64,000 nt of DNA from Flagellimonas sp. 389 (GCF_018449435.1 NZ_JAHCMU010000001.1:279299-343298); one strand, 5' to 3'; positions 26,548 through 35,650 are shown, counted from the stretch's first letter. The notes: generated from the sequence alone by a model not told the origin. A program made the numbers and translations.

Positions 26548-27135
26548 ATGAAGACAAAAATCAAAACAATCTTGTTCGGGCTATTCTTAATGGTTGCCCT
26601 TTTATTGCCTAACGGTGCTAACGCTCAGGGGATGCCAGTTTATGACAATACCAACTTTATCAGTTTGGTAAAATCGCTTGTGGAATCGGCAAAACAGACC
26701 TCTCAACTTATCAAGTCCGTAAAGTTCTTGAAAGATGCGAAAGAGGCAATTGAGAAAGTGTCAAGTGTTGTCCAACAACTTAGGGCAGTTGAAGAAATAG
26801 CAGCTAACAATCAACGCCTTATCAATGTAATGCAAAACGATTTGCAGGATATTTTAAACTCGCCTTATATCAAACCAGAGGAAGTTACACGAGTTGCGGA
26901 ATCATTTGATGCGATAGTTCAAAACTCTTTGGACACGGTTGAATTTATGGGCGAAATTTTATCTAGTGATAATCTAAAAATGTCCGATGCTGAACGTGCT
27001 GAAGTTTTGAAGGAAAAAGAACTAGAATCAAAGCAAATGGTTTCAAATATTCAAACAAGAACGAAACGCTACAAGGATATTATATCCTTCAGAAAAATGC
27101 AGGACAAAATTAATAATAGAGAAACAGATTACTAA
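26548..27135 (+). CDS. traI: Conjugative transfer protein TraI (DUF4141, VirB5-like)
   Basis: A 195-residue exported protein: signal peptide ending PNGANAQG near residue 27, then helical coiled-coil-like segments (SVKFLKDAKEAIEKVSSVVQQLRAVEEI and ERAEVLKEKELESKQMVSNIQTRTK). It fits DUF4141, the TraI of CTnDOT elements, which is comparable with the minor pilus subunit VirB5. It is tightly spaced between traG (4 bases) and traJ (2 bases). Confidence 0.87.
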   Translation: MKTKIKTILFGLFLMVALLLPNGANAQGMPVYDNTNFISLVKSLVESAKQTSQLIKSVKFLKDAKEAIEKVSSVVQQLRAVEEIAANNQRLINVMQNDLQDILNSPYIKPEEVTRVAESFDAIVQNSLDTVEFMGEILSSDNLKMSDAERAEVLKEKELESKQMVSNIQTRTKRYKDIISFRKMQDKINNRETDY

Positions 27136-27137
27136 TA

Positions 27138-27980
27138 ATGACCGCAACTATATTTTTAGGAATTGGACTGGAATACGTCGATGCTGTATTTCAAACCATA
27201 CAGAACAGTAGTTTCTCGCAATACACTATTGCCGGAATGAAAACACTTGCCGTATTGTTCTTTCTGGTCAATATCCTAAAAAAATATAATGAAGGTATTG
27301 CGGATAAGGACGGTTATACTTGGGGATTAAGTCCGGGGGAATTGACCAAGAATTTTGCCATTGTACTTCTGGTTATATTTTCAACGCAGGTTTTAGGCTT
27401 TTTTGATGGCATCTTGGTTTCCATAGAAGCGCAATATCGTGGTACAGCACCAGCTTTATTGCCATTACAGATGCAGGATATTCCTATAGAAGAAGAAATA
27501 AATTTTTTAGAGGCTGCTCAAGCGGCAATGGCCTTATTATATGAAGCTCTTGTCACACCACTTTACGGATTCAAAATATTTGCATTTATCATTAGCCTTA
27601 TCCTTTGGATTTTGGATTTGTTTATTTACCCGCTATTCCTTGCTGAACGCTACTTTTTATTGGGTATAATGCAAGCCTTTTTCCCGCTGGTTATAAGTCT
27701 AGCAGTTTTTGAAAAATTCCGTTCGCTTGCTTACACATTTTTCAAGTTATATGCCGCGGTTTATATGTTGGTGCCTGCATTCTTTCTGGTTAATGTATTT
27801 GTAAACGCCCTCTATACTGAAATCAATACAAACTTCTGGACAAACCTTTTTGGGACAGATGTCGGCCAGGGCTTTTTTGCACCTGTGGTTCAGCTAGGGT
27901 CAGTTTGTTTCATTGTTTTTCTAAAGTTCAAATTATATAAACGCGCCACATCGTTTACCCTCAGATTATTTACTGCCTAG
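27138..27980 (+). CDS. traJ: Conjugative transfer protein TraJ (VirB6/TrbL-like)
   Basis: A 280-residue polytopic membrane protein with at least six hydrophobic helices and the Pro-rich loop EAQYRGTAPALLPLQMQD after the second one. Position after TraI and before TraK, and the membrane profile, identify it as TraJ, the VirB6-like core of the inner-membrane channel. It is slightly shorter than CTnDOT TraJ. Its stop codon TAG forms the loop of a hairpin at 27973-27985. Confidence 0.87.
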   Translation: MTATIFLGIGLEYVDAVFQTIQNSSFSQYTIAGMKTLAVLFFLVNILKKYNEGIADKDGYTWGLSPGELTKNFAIVLLVIFSTQVLGFFDGILVSIEAQYRGTAPALLPLQMQDIPIEEEINFLEAAQAAMALLYEALVTPLYGFKIFAFIISLILWILDLFIYPLFLAERYFLLGIMQAFFPLVISLAVFEKFRSLAYTFFKLYAAVYMLVPAFFLVNVFVNALYTEINTNFWTNLFGTDVGQGFFAPVVQLGSVCFIVFLKFKLYKRATSFTLRLFTA

Positions 27981-27985
27981 GGCAG
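27973..27985 (+). other. Hairpin over the traJ stop codon
   Basis: CTGCC-TAG-GGCAG: the stop codon of traJ is the three-base loop of a perfect 5-base stem, followed by ATTAAAC. One of four junction hairpins in this operon. Confidence 0.55.
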
Positions 27986-28000
27986 ATTAAACATATAAAT

Positions 28001-28615
28001 ATGAAAACACCATATAAGAACATATACAACGTCTTAAAGTTGAACAGATTTATCGTGTTGGCAGTTGTCATTTTTGCGATGCTAACGAGCACCTTTTCAC
28101 TTTGGATGGCTTTTAAGACGAATAAAGAAGCACTTAATAGTGCCTTTGCCATTAATACCGATGGCAGTATTATTCCGCTGAAGCTTGTTACCCAAAAAGA
28201 GAATTTCAAAGTAGAGGCATTGGCGCATTTAGACCTGTTCCATAACTACTTCTATAATATCGACGCCAGTAATTATGAGCGGAATTTGGAAAAAGCGCTT
28301 TGGCTAGGTAACAGTTCCATAGACAACTTATATCGCCAGAAAAAAGCTGATGGTGTCTATAATCGATTGCTGCAATACTCACTTGTTCAAAAAGTACTAA
28401 GTATAGATTCACAAATCGAAGAACAAAACGGAACATACGTCTTTAAGACGGTAACCGTCTTTGAAATCAACAGAGGTTCAATTATAGATACCTACGAACT
28501 GGTTTCTAGCGGAAACCTAATTCCTGTGGATAGAAATTTCCCAAACAATCCGCACGGTTTGTTGATTACGAACTATTTCGAGAACACTTTAAAAAAGATA
28601 AACGATGAAAGTTGA
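28001..28615 (+). CDS. traK: Conjugative transfer protein TraK (VirB8-like)
   Basis: A 204-residue inner-membrane protein with one N-terminal anchor (FIVLAVVIFAMLTSTFSLWM) and a periplasmic domain of the VirB8/TraK fold (NEALNSAF...DLFHNYFYNID...IEEQNGTYVFKTVTVFEINRGS). It forms the inner-membrane ring together with TraM and TraN. The C-terminus ends in ITNYFENTLKKIN as in CTnDOT TraK. A palindromic hairpin follows directly after the stop. Confidence 0.9.
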   Translation: MKTPYKNIYNVLKLNRFIVLAVVIFAMLTSTFSLWMAFKTNKEALNSAFAINTDGSIIPLKLVTQKENFKVEALAHLDLFHNYFYNIDASNYERNLEKALWLGNSSIDNLYRQKKADGVYNRLLQYSLVQKVLSIDSQIEEQNGTYVFKTVTVFEINRGSIIDTYELVSSGNLIPVDRNFPNNPHGLLITNYFENTLKKINDES

Positions 28616-28628
28616 GCCGATAATCGGC
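28616..28628 (+). other. Intercistronic hairpin traK/traM
   Basis: GCCGAT-A-ATCGGC lies directly after the traK stop codon and is followed by ATTTAAAA. The same form, GCCnAT-A-ATnGGC-ATTTAAAA, is found after traM. The one-base spacer implies a wider loop in RNA (four bases after opening of the innermost pairs). Confidence 0.6.
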
Positions 28629-28645
28629 ATTTAAAAACCACAATT

Positions 28646-29575
28646 ATGAAAGTAGAAAAAAACAAAATAGTATTTGCTTCGGTATTGGCTGTGATTTTCA
28701 TATTCCTTATTTCCTATTCAATGATGGTTATGGGTGATGATGAAAACGAGAACGAAAACCTTGAACAGACCTTAGTACCGGACTTGGACGAAAACCAAAA
28801 AGAATATGATTCCAAGCTTGATGCTATCAATGACCTAAAGGAAGTGCGCGAGAATAACGCACCCAGCATCTACGATGAAAAACTTTTAGATTCCACAGGT
28901 CTTTACAATCCTGATTTGCCAGAACTTGAAAAAAAACGCATTGTGGATAGTATATACAATGCAGGTAAAATTCAATACTCTGACAAGAAATACAGAAACT
29001 TAGGGCAAAAGAAAGTTGCGCAAAAGAGCGCACAACAAATCGATTCAGCCGAAATAAAAAGAGAACAAAAAATTGAAGCCAAAGAATTAGGGCTAGAACA
29101 TCAGTTATTTTTTGCTGCTTCGCCAAAACCCAATGAAGTTTCAATTATTGGTAATACAGATGAAACGATATATGTGGTTGTCGATGGCGACCAGATTGTC
29201 AAAGCGAACACTAGATTACGGATGCGCCTAACCAAATCGGCTACTATTAATGGTAAGCCGATGCCAAAGAATACGCCAGTTTTTGGTTTTATCAGCTTTC
29301 AGCCAAATCGTGCCTTAATCGAAATTGAGAACATAAAGCATCATCCTACCAAACTAATGGCATTCGATTTGCTCGATGGTAGCGAAGGCATCTATGTACA
29401 GAACAATTTTAGAGCAGAGGCTACTACTGAAGTTTTGGATGATGTTATTGGTGATATCAATATCCCAACTGTTCCGCAAGTAGGCGGAATTACACAGGTA
29501 TTTAGACGACGCAATCGAAGTGTGAAGGTAACTGTGCTCAACAACTACAAATTAATTCTAAAACCAAAATTATGA
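28646..29575 (+). CDS. traM: Conjugative transfer protein TraM (VirB10-like)
   Basis: A 309-residue protein with an N-terminal membrane anchor (FASVLAVIFIFLISYSMMVMG), an extended acidic periplasmic linker (residues 30-150, rich in Glu/Asp/Lys), and a C-terminal beta domain (VVVDGDQIVKANTRLRMRL, NTPVFGFISFQPNRALIEI) as in TraM/VirB10, which links the inner- and outer-membrane parts of the channel. Order between TraK and TraN is that of CTnDOT except that no TraL gene is present. Confidence 0.9.
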   Translation: MKVEKNKIVFASVLAVIFIFLISYSMMVMGDDENENENLEQTLVPDLDENQKEYDSKLDAINDLKEVRENNAPSIYDEKLLDSTGLYNPDLPELEKKRIVDSIYNAGKIQYSDKKYRNLGQKKVAQKSAQQIDSAEIKREQKIEAKELGLEHQLFFAASPKPNEVSIIGNTDETIYVVVDGDQIVKANTRLRMRLTKSATINGKPMPKNTPVFGFISFQPNRALIEIENIKHHPTKLMAFDLLDGSEGIYVQNNFRAEATTEVLDDVIGDINIPTVPQVGGITQVFRRRNRSVKVTVLNNYKLILKPKL

Positions 29576-29576
29576 G

Positions 29577-29589
29577 GCCCATAATGGGC
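29577..29589 (+). other. Intercistronic hairpin traM/traN
   Basis: GCCCAT-A-ATGGGC starts one base after the traM stop and is followed by ATTTAAAA, matching the traK/traM hairpin in form but not in stem sequence; the paired changes preserve the stem. Confidence 0.6.
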
Positions 29590-29606
29590 ATTTAAAACGC
29601 ACTCTT

Positions 29607-30437
29607 ATGAAAAAGTATATTATAATTTCAGCCCTCATTATTTCCGCTTTCGCGAAAGCACAAATAAACGTAGCATTAGATACCATTTATGCAAACGATA
29701 CTAAAAACGTTGCGCTATTTTTTCCAGAACCCATAAGACAAGGCATAACCGGTTCGGATAATTTTGTCTTTAGTTATAATCGTGAAAAAGAACAGTATTT
29801 TGGATTACTTCAGGCAAAGCCCGGGAAGGAAAGTAATCTACTGGTAGTCAATAGAAATGGTGCAATTTTTTCGTATATTGTAAGATATAAAAAGCAGCTG
29901 TCAAAGCTCAATTATTTTATCCCATTATCAAATAGTATTGGTAATGAGAAGCCAATCGTAGCCGATTCGATTCAGGTTGTAACTTCTGAAAAAAATATAG
30001 ATAACAGAACCTACTATTATCAAAAATTCTGCACCTATCTTCTTAACAGAAACCAACGCATCGGTCGGATTAAGAAGCGCACACAGGGCATCGTCTTGAC
30101 CGTTGAAAATATAGTTTTTGATAAAGAAGAACTCTATTTTGTCATTCAGATTGAGAATAATTCTACGTTGGATTACGATTTGAATTTCTTGAACCTTTTC
30201 ATCGAGACTCGACAAAAAGGGAAAAGGAAATCCTTACAGAGTTTATATCAAGAACCTATTTACAAGCACCATTTGCTGTCAAAAATTGCAGAAGGTAAAA
30301 TGGTAAGATTGGTTTATGTAATGCCTAAATTCTCGTTGTCCAATGACCGTAGGGCAATTTTAGAATTGAACGAGAAAGATGGTGAACGCAATATAAAACT
30401 GAACATATCACACAGATGTATCAATAACCCAAATTAA
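29607..30437 (+). CDS. traN: Conjugative transfer protein TraN (DUF4138, VirB9-like)
   Basis: A 276-residue exported beta-rich protein; the signal peptide ends at SAFAKAQ (residue 20). The core (NVALFFPEPIRQGITGSDNFVFSYN, LLVVNRNGAIFSYIVRY) fits DUF4138, the TraN of CTnDOT elements, which corresponds to VirB9 in the outer-membrane core complex. The codons for SAFAKA form the palindrome GCTTTCGCGAAAGC found five times in the element. It is the last recognisable tra gene of the operon. Confidence 0.9.
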   Translation: MKKYIIISALIISAFAKAQINVALDTIYANDTKNVALFFPEPIRQGITGSDNFVFSYNREKEQYFGLLQAKPGKESNLLVVNRNGAIFSYIVRYKKQLSKLNYFIPLSNSIGNEKPIVADSIQVVTSEKNIDNRTYYYQKFCTYLLNRNQRIGRIKKRTQGIVLTVENIVFDKEELYFVIQIENNSTLDYDLNFLNLFIETRQKGKRKSLQSLYQEPIYKHHLLSKIAEGKMVRLVYVMPKFSLSNDRRAILELNEKDGERNIKLNISHRCINNPN

Positions 30438-30444
30438 TAATATT

Positions 30445-30807
30445 ATGAAAAGATTAGTCATTTGCTCACTCGTACTTTTATTCATTTCTTGTTCTGAAAC
30501 CAAGAACATGTCGCCATCTGAAACGGCAACAATTGTGGTAGAAAGTTTTTATGCTAAGGATAATAATACCTCAAAAAAACATACAACTTCTGATGGTTAT
30601 GATAGTTTAATGATAATTCAAGGTTTAGTGTCAGATGCAGACAATGATGCAAAGGTTACCATATCGGATGAAGTTATAGAGACTGATACTGCGTGGGTCA
30701 AATACAGTTCTAACTATGATAATAAGCCTGGTATCTTCAAACTTATCAAAGAAAATGGTCAATGGAAAGTGACGAGTAAAGGACCAAGAGAGAAAGGGCC
30801 TTTTTAA
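30445..30807 (+). CDS. Small lipoprotein, DUF4878/NTF2-like
   Basis: A 120-residue lipoprotein (lipobox LLFISCSE, Cys16). The rest resembles the cystatin/NTF2-like fold of DUF4878 proteins: a helix (SPSETATIVVESFYA) and a final strand pattern AWVKYSSNYD...GIFKLIKENGQWKVTSKG. It follows traN by seven bases and probably belongs to the transfer operon. A role in surface or entry exclusion would fit a lipoprotein at this place but there is no sequence evidence for it. Fold assignment is tentative. Confidence 0.7.
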   Translation: MKRLVICSLVLLFISCSETKNMSPSETATIVVESFYAKDNNTSKKHTTSDGYDSLMIIQGLVSDADNDAKVTISDEVIETDTAWVKYSSNYDNKPGIFKLIKENGQWKVTSKGPREKGPF

Positions 30808-30820
30808 TTTCTATACTTTA

Positions 30821-32479
30821 TTATTTTACGAAACGATGATATAAATATGGTAATGGAAGCTGTTTATGATGAAATGATGCAATGTGATGTAAAACCTCCA
30901 TACCCAAGTTGTAGGGCTTGAATTCTCTAGCCTCTACAAACTTTTCTCGTAGTTCAATTATGTTGTTTTTATACTCCTTGAATGACGGTATATTCTTAAA
31001 TGAAAAAACGTTACCGGACTTAGCACAATACCCCTCAGCTAAACAGATATCTACGGTATCTTCTGTTGGATACCAAGTCTGAATACTTATTTTTTCTTCA
31101 AAAAGCTTAATAAGCTCTATAACCTTGTCGTATGTTTCCTCTGAATCTAAAATAATACACCAATCAAGTATACTCGCTAACAACATTGAAGATTCTAATT
31201 TTTGTTTTGATTTACCAAAATATATGTCAACTAACTTTTCATAGTCTGGTCTAAAGAGCGGAAATAATTGTTTTATGCGATATTGATTATGAAGTGATAT
31301 CAGGATTTTCTCAATCCAATTTAAACAAAAATCATCTTTTTGGTACATCCGTAGAAACTGCATTGCTAAGTTAAATTCTATCAAATGGTTGTCATATAAA
31401 GGATAATTTAAAGATGAATTTTTTGAAATAAAGGATGTCAAGGATTTGTTCACATCTGTAAGTGAGCGCAAGAATATTTCTTGCCCCGCTTTATTTTTAG
31501 TTTGAAGATATACCCAATATTGTTGCAACTCAAAATGACCAAGAATAGAAATTAGCCCCAATTCTTCCCAAGTTCTTAAGCCATACTCCAAATGGTTTTT
31601 TGAGTAGCGCTGTACGCTCTGTTCCACAAAATAATGGTCATTGACTTTATTATAATAATCTACAGCAATTAGGCGACTCAAGCTGTAAATTTTGAAATAT
31701 TCTTCTTGAATGTATTTAAGCTTTAGTTTGTTACTCTTTGTTAAAAAGTTATACGTTTTCAACAGCGTTATATGGCTAAGTGTAACTGCAGATTTTAGGT
31801 TACCAACTTCATCGCTCCACTTAAACATTAAATCCAATAATAATTTTATTAAACGTATTAATTTTTGAAGTTCACGTTTTCTCAGGATTGCCTTATCAAA
31901 AAGAGCATCTAATAGCTGAATATAATGATGATATTGATAATCAGTTAAGTCCATAAATGCCAAAGTCTTTCGAAATAATGCCTGATTCTCTTTATCAAGT
32001 AATGTATCAAATAGAAAATCATCTTTTACTTGATTTGTAATATCATCAATACCTAAAAAGTCAATAACAATATTATCCTTACTATGTTTTTCCTTAAATG
32101 AAGTCCAATCTAAATCTAAGTTTTGTGAAATGACACCATTCGTTGCTAGTGTGATTCTTATAGGAAGTTTTTGTTCTTGTTGTGTAAGATGTTTATTTAA
32201 ATAAACTTCAAGAATTTCTTCAAGAGATTGTTTGGCTGCGTTAACACTACCGTTCCAAGCACTTCTCGTGATATTATCTCGTTTTACGGTTAAAATTCTA
32301 ATTTCAACAACTTTTTGCTTTTCTTTTTTAAATGCTAATATGTCAACACCGTATTGCCTACCCTTTTCTGGTTTGTATTTAATAGTATATCCTTGCTCAA
32401 AAAGTAGGTCTGCCAACAAAGAATCTAACTCTCCGTCTTCCTTAAGAATTGATATGTATTCACGAATTATAAAGTTCAT
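30821..32479 (-). CDS. PD-(D/E)xK-like nuclease with long helical domain
   Basis: The protein has 552 residues from the ATG at 32479. The open frame reaches 32533, but that start would overlap the upstream gene by 74 bases instead of 20. The N-terminal 100 residues look like an Mrr-type restriction-endonuclease fold: a helix with Glu (LLADLLFEQGYTIKY), then RQYGVDILAF and VEIRILTVKRDNITRSAW, giving the Asp and Lys of a D-x(n)-xxK site. The remaining 450 residues are alpha-helical without a motif I recognise. It overlaps the preceding gene, so both products likely act together. Low GC and position between tra and mob genes mark it as cargo, probably defence. Nuclease assignment is moderate. 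Confidence 0.65.
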   Translation of the reverse strand: MNFIIREYISILKEDGELDSLLADLLFEQGYTIKYKPEKGRQYGVDILAFKKEKQKVVEIRILTVKRDNITRSAWNGSVNAAKQSLEEILEVYLNKHLTQQEQKLPIRITLATNGVISQNLDLDWTSFKEKHSKDNIVIDFLGIDDITNQVKDDFLFDTLLDKENQALFRKTLAFMDLTDYQYHHYIQLLDALFDKAILRKRELQKLIRLIKLLLDLMFKWSDEVGNLKSAVTLSHITLLKTYNFLTKSNKLKLKYIQEEYFKIYSLSRLIAVDYYNKVNDHYFVEQSVQRYSKNHLEYGLRTWEELGLISILGHFELQQYWVYLQTKNKAGQEIFLRSLTDVNKSLTSFISKNSSLNYPLYDNHLIEFNLAMQFLRMYQKDDFCLNWIEKILISLHNQYRIKQLFPLFRPDYEKLVDIYFGKSKQKLESSMLLASILDWCIILDSEETYDKVIELIKLFEEKISIQTWYPTEDTVDICLAEGYCAKSGNVFSFKNIPSFKEYKNNIIELREKFVEAREFKPYNLGMEVLHHIASFHHKQLPLPYLYHRFVK

Positions 32480-34058
32480 CTTTTGAAATGTATCTGAAAT
32501 GTAGTCTTTTTGCCTGTTGCCCAATTGGGTCAATAAATTCTAATCTTGGCATTTCCATTGAATGAGAAATACTTTTTGGTTCCATTACCTCTGTGAAACC
32601 TTGTTCAGTTTTTGAAAAGAAACCTTTACCCACTCTTAATCGTGTTTTGTCTGCGAAATCTAAAAATGATGGTTTCCTATTTTCAATTGCTTCATTACCT
32701 AGACCACTAAATTGGACTTTATTATAGTAAGACAATCTCTTTTCAGATGGATTAAATTCATCGTGAATTGGAAGATTGCTTAGTCGGTTAAAAAAATCGT
32801 CCGCTTTACCCGTAATTTGTTTAATTATAGCTTTGTGTTTTTTATCAGAGACTTTTTCCTTACTAAGTTTTTCTATCAATGACGGGTAATTTAAAAGCAA
32901 TTCAGAATAAATTAAACTTGCGGTATGATTTATTATTTCCTGTGATTCAAGATTCTCTGCCAATATTTGAAAGAGCATTCTATAGGCAACATCTTTATCC
33001 CAAGCAAAACCGATTACTCTCAAAGCCAATAGAATAGTTTCCTCTTCATTCAATTCTTTTATCCAAGCACTATCTAATTGCAAGGAATCTCTTGTGCTTC
33101 TAATTTCACTAATCACATATTGAACTGCAAGACCATAATTATGTGATTTTAATAGCCAGGTTGATATTAGCTTATGAAAATACTTTGAATTTTTATCGTT
33201 GAAATTGTTCAAAAGATGCTCTAAAACTTGCATACCATTTGCACTTGGCAAATGAAAATCAATCCAATTTTCAAGAAATATTTTGATAATCTCAGGATTG
33301 GAGTCGAAAAATTTATCTAGCGAAAAATTTAAAGAATTGTAAATGCCAGAATATTGAAGCGGAACTTTTGCAAGATGCTTAATTGACAGATGAAATAGCT
33401 CCTCATTTTTCTGTAATTCAATAAAAGAATTTAAAGCTCTAACTAGTGCAGAATAGATATACGATGATTCAATTTTAAAGAGCTCTTGTATTCTACTATT
33501 AAATTTTGGAAAATCCTCTAGATGACGAGTATAAAAATTCATCAAGTAGGCCCAATCAATGTCTTCAAGAATTTCTTTAAACTTATTGATGTCTATTAGC
33601 TTGTTGATTCTATCGCAAAAGGAGTGTTTTTCTTCAAGGTTAATTATTGTTGCTGCGCGAAACCCGGCAGAGATTCTGAAACTGACATCGGATTCTATAT
33701 TGTTGATTATTTCGTCTACAAAGTCTTCACCGACCTTATTCAATCCGTAAACAATACTTGCCCAAAACTCATAAGTATCCCTTGAAAGGTTCTTCTCAAT
33801 TTCTTCTTTTATTTGTTTAGCAATTTCTGGGTTGGTCTCAGAGTACTTCTCAAGCCAAGTGTAAAATTGACCACTTGAAAAATCAGATTTAAAAAACTCG
33901 TTTATACTAGCAAAACAGCTTACGAAAAGCTCAACATCTTCTATATTATTATGTTGGTAAAATTGCTGAATATCCCTCCAGAATTGGAACTTTTCAATAC
34001 TACGCGTATTGACTTTTTTTAAAAATATTAAAGAAGAAAAATCACCTTTGGTGTTCAT
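32460..34058 (-). CDS. Unrecognised helical-repeat protein, partner of nuclease-like gene
   Basis: A 532-residue protein made of repeated amphipathic helix pairs (for example FKEILEDIDWAYLMNFY, ALVRALNSFIELQKN, LALRVIGFAWDKDVAYRM), resembling HEAT/TPR-like scaffolds, with a final 90-residue segment of different character (SFLDFADKTRLRVGKGFFSK...MEMPRLEFIDP). No enzymatic motif is visible and I cannot name a family. It starts the two-gene minus-strand operon (stop overlaps the nuclease-like gene by 20 bases). Its upstream gap of 48 bases separates it from hipA on the same strand, so read-through from the HipBA promoter is possible. Confidence 0.7.
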   Translation of the reverse strand: MNTKGDFSSLIFLKKVNTRSIEKFQFWRDIQQFYQHNNIEDVELFVSCFASINEFFKSDFSSGQFYTWLEKYSETNPEIAKQIKEEIEKNLSRDTYEFWASIVYGLNKVGEDFVDEIINNIESDVSFRISAGFRAATIINLEEKHSFCDRINKLIDINKFKEILEDIDWAYLMNFYTRHLEDFPKFNSRIQELFKIESSYIYSALVRALNSFIELQKNEELFHLSIKHLAKVPLQYSGIYNSLNFSLDKFFDSNPEIIKIFLENWIDFHLPSANGMQVLEHLLNNFNDKNSKYFHKLISTWLLKSHNYGLAVQYVISEIRSTRDSLQLDSAWIKELNEEETILLALRVIGFAWDKDVAYRMLFQILAENLESQEIINHTASLIYSELLLNYPSLIEKLSKEKVSDKKHKAIIKQITGKADDFFNRLSNLPIHDEFNPSEKRLSYYNKVQFSGLGNEAIENRKPSFLDFADKTRLRVGKGFFSKTEQGFTEVMEPKSISHSMEMPRLEFIDPIGQQAKRLHFRYISKDELYNS

Positions 34059-34105
34059 TGTACCATTTTAATTAATTATAATTTTTAACAATATTCATCC
34101 TGCTG

Positions 34106-35356
34106 TTACCATCTAAAAGCCCCTTCCATCAATTCTATTTCGGCATTTTTTATTCCTATACCTTTTGCCACATCTTTCCAGTTCTTAACAACGGAAAGCA
34201 CTTCATCCAAAATAGTTTCCATTTCGCTTTCGCTTAAACGAAAATACTCGCCAACACTTTTAGCCAAATCAAAGTTTAAAGTATTATCATCCATATCTAT
34301 ATTTAGTGAAAGTCCATCTTTTTCTATGGATGGATTCAAATCATAGGCTGGCGATAAAATCCAACCTTTATCGGTTAGTATAAATCCGTGATTTCGCAAA
34401 TGGTCATCGGTGTTTGAAATAGCAATATTGAAAACGATGCGTCGCCAAAGCTGATGCAAATTGGCTTCTACATCTGCACCATAATTTTCTATAAACTCTA
34501 CAATTTCAAGATAACTTGGTGCAGATTCCTTTATGATATCTTCCGTATTTCCTGTCATCGTCATAGCGGATGCAAAGTGAATGCGCTTTCCATTGTCTCT
34601 ATCAAACCGTCTTGTTAGGAATGTGTGATACTGACCGCTAATCTTCTCTATTTTAGAATCTACCATTTCTATACCCGCAGCAGTAGCTAATTGATAGGCT
34701 AAAAACTCCCAAGCAGCTTTGTCAACCGTATCTGTTTTTGACGGAAATTTGGCAATCCATAGATTTCCTTGGGTATCAAAAATGTTAGCTTTTGGTCGGG
34801 CACCACCTAATGAAGAACCTGGCGCAATCAGTACTGCAATCCATTTTCGTATATCATCATTTTGTTCGTCACTTTCTAACTGTTTGACGGCTTCTTGCAA
34901 ATCGCCCAATGATGACCAAGGTGGTGTTGGCGTTCTATCATCATTATCTAAAAAAGGACCTTCTAAATCTGTTTTGAAGCGCAACGCACCCATTCTACTT
35001 TCATCAAAAACCCCAAGTAAATAATCTATTTCATAGAGTGTACGGGCCTTTTCATTATTTGCTCTAGCATCTTGGGCAGCCCTACGTTTCATTAAAGTCT
35101 TTCCCCAAGTGTCTGGCATACTATCTAAAAAGATTCCGAAATTCTCTTTGTTGGTTGGATATTGCGGACCAGAATAAAAATCAATGTCCGGGTCTAACAA
35201 TCGTTGTGCATCGGTTTTTAACCAATCTTTATCATACTCAAAACTGAATGCTTTTTTTCCCTTGGCAAAATGTGCCGATAAAGTTCCTATTAGTGTTGGT
35301 TCTTTAAGACCTACCCAATCAGCAAAAACATATATGTCAAATTTTCCTGTTGCCAT
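34106..35356 (-). CDS. hipA: HipA-type serine/threonine kinase toxin
   Basis: A 416-residue HipA-family kinase. In Enterobacteria HipA phosphorylates glutamyl-tRNA synthetase and halts translation; the substrate here is unknown. Seen: HipA N-terminal couple domain (FADWVGLKEPTLIGTLSA), the P-loop/autophosphorylation segment PGSSLGGARPKANI (about residues 193-206), TRRFDRDNGKRIHFASAM, catalytic loop NIAISNTDDHLRNHGF (Asp about residue 318) and the metal-binding Asp in LSPAYDLNPS. All key residues are present, so it is probably active. It follows the antitoxin gene by five bases on the minus strand. Confidence 0.93.
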   Translation of the reverse strand: MATGKFDIYVFADWVGLKEPTLIGTLSAHFAKGKKAFSFEYDKDWLKTDAQRLLDPDIDFYSGPQYPTNKENFGIFLDSMPDTWGKTLMKRRAAQDARANNEKARTLYEIDYLLGVFDESRMGALRFKTDLEGPFLDNDDRTPTPPWSSLGDLQEAVKQLESDEQNDDIRKWIAVLIAPGSSLGGARPKANIFDTQGNLWIAKFPSKTDTVDKAAWEFLAYQLATAAGIEMVDSKIEKISGQYHTFLTRRFDRDNGKRIHFASAMTMTGNTEDIIKESAPSYLEIVEFIENYGADVEANLHQLWRRIVFNIAISNTDDHLRNHGFILTDKGWILSPAYDLNPSIEKDGLSLNIDMDDNTLNFDLAKSVGEYFRLSESEMETILDEVLSVVKNWKDVAKGIGIKNAEIELMEGAFRW

Positions 35357-35361
35357 CTTTC

Positions 35362-35649
35362 TTATAATAAATCAAGGTCTTGAAGTTTTCTGCCAAATTC
35401 ATCATCAACTGCTAGCTTTTTAAAATCATCTTCCAAGTTGAGAACTCTGAAAACATTAAAATAAGAACCTATGGCAACCGCTGGGTCGCCTTTTTCTATT
35501 CTATACAATGTAGTCCGATTAATACCCGCACGTTCGGAAACCTGCTCAGCCGTGAGCTTTCTTCGCTTTCGTGCTAGCTTTATATTCTCGCCCAATTGCT
35601 CAAATACTTTCTGATATTTTGGTAACAGAACTGTTTTCTTAGAATTCAT
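35362..35649 (-). CDS. hipB: HipB-type XRE antitoxin
   Basis: A 95-residue helix-turn-helix protein: NIKLARKRRKLTAEQVSERAGINRTTLYRIEKGDPAVAIGSYF is a typical XRE domain (residues 19-61), with a short C-terminal tail ending FGRKLQDLDLL. It should neutralise the adjacent HipA and repress the operon by binding upstream repeats; a 10-base inverted repeat occupies the divergent promoter region at 35653-35699. Confidence 0.9.
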   Translation of the reverse strand: MNSKKTVLLPKYQKVFEQLGENIKLARKRRKLTAEQVSERAGINRTTLYRIEKGDPAVAIGSYFNVFRVLNLEDDFKKLAVDDEFGRKLQDLDLL

Positions 35650-35650
35650 T

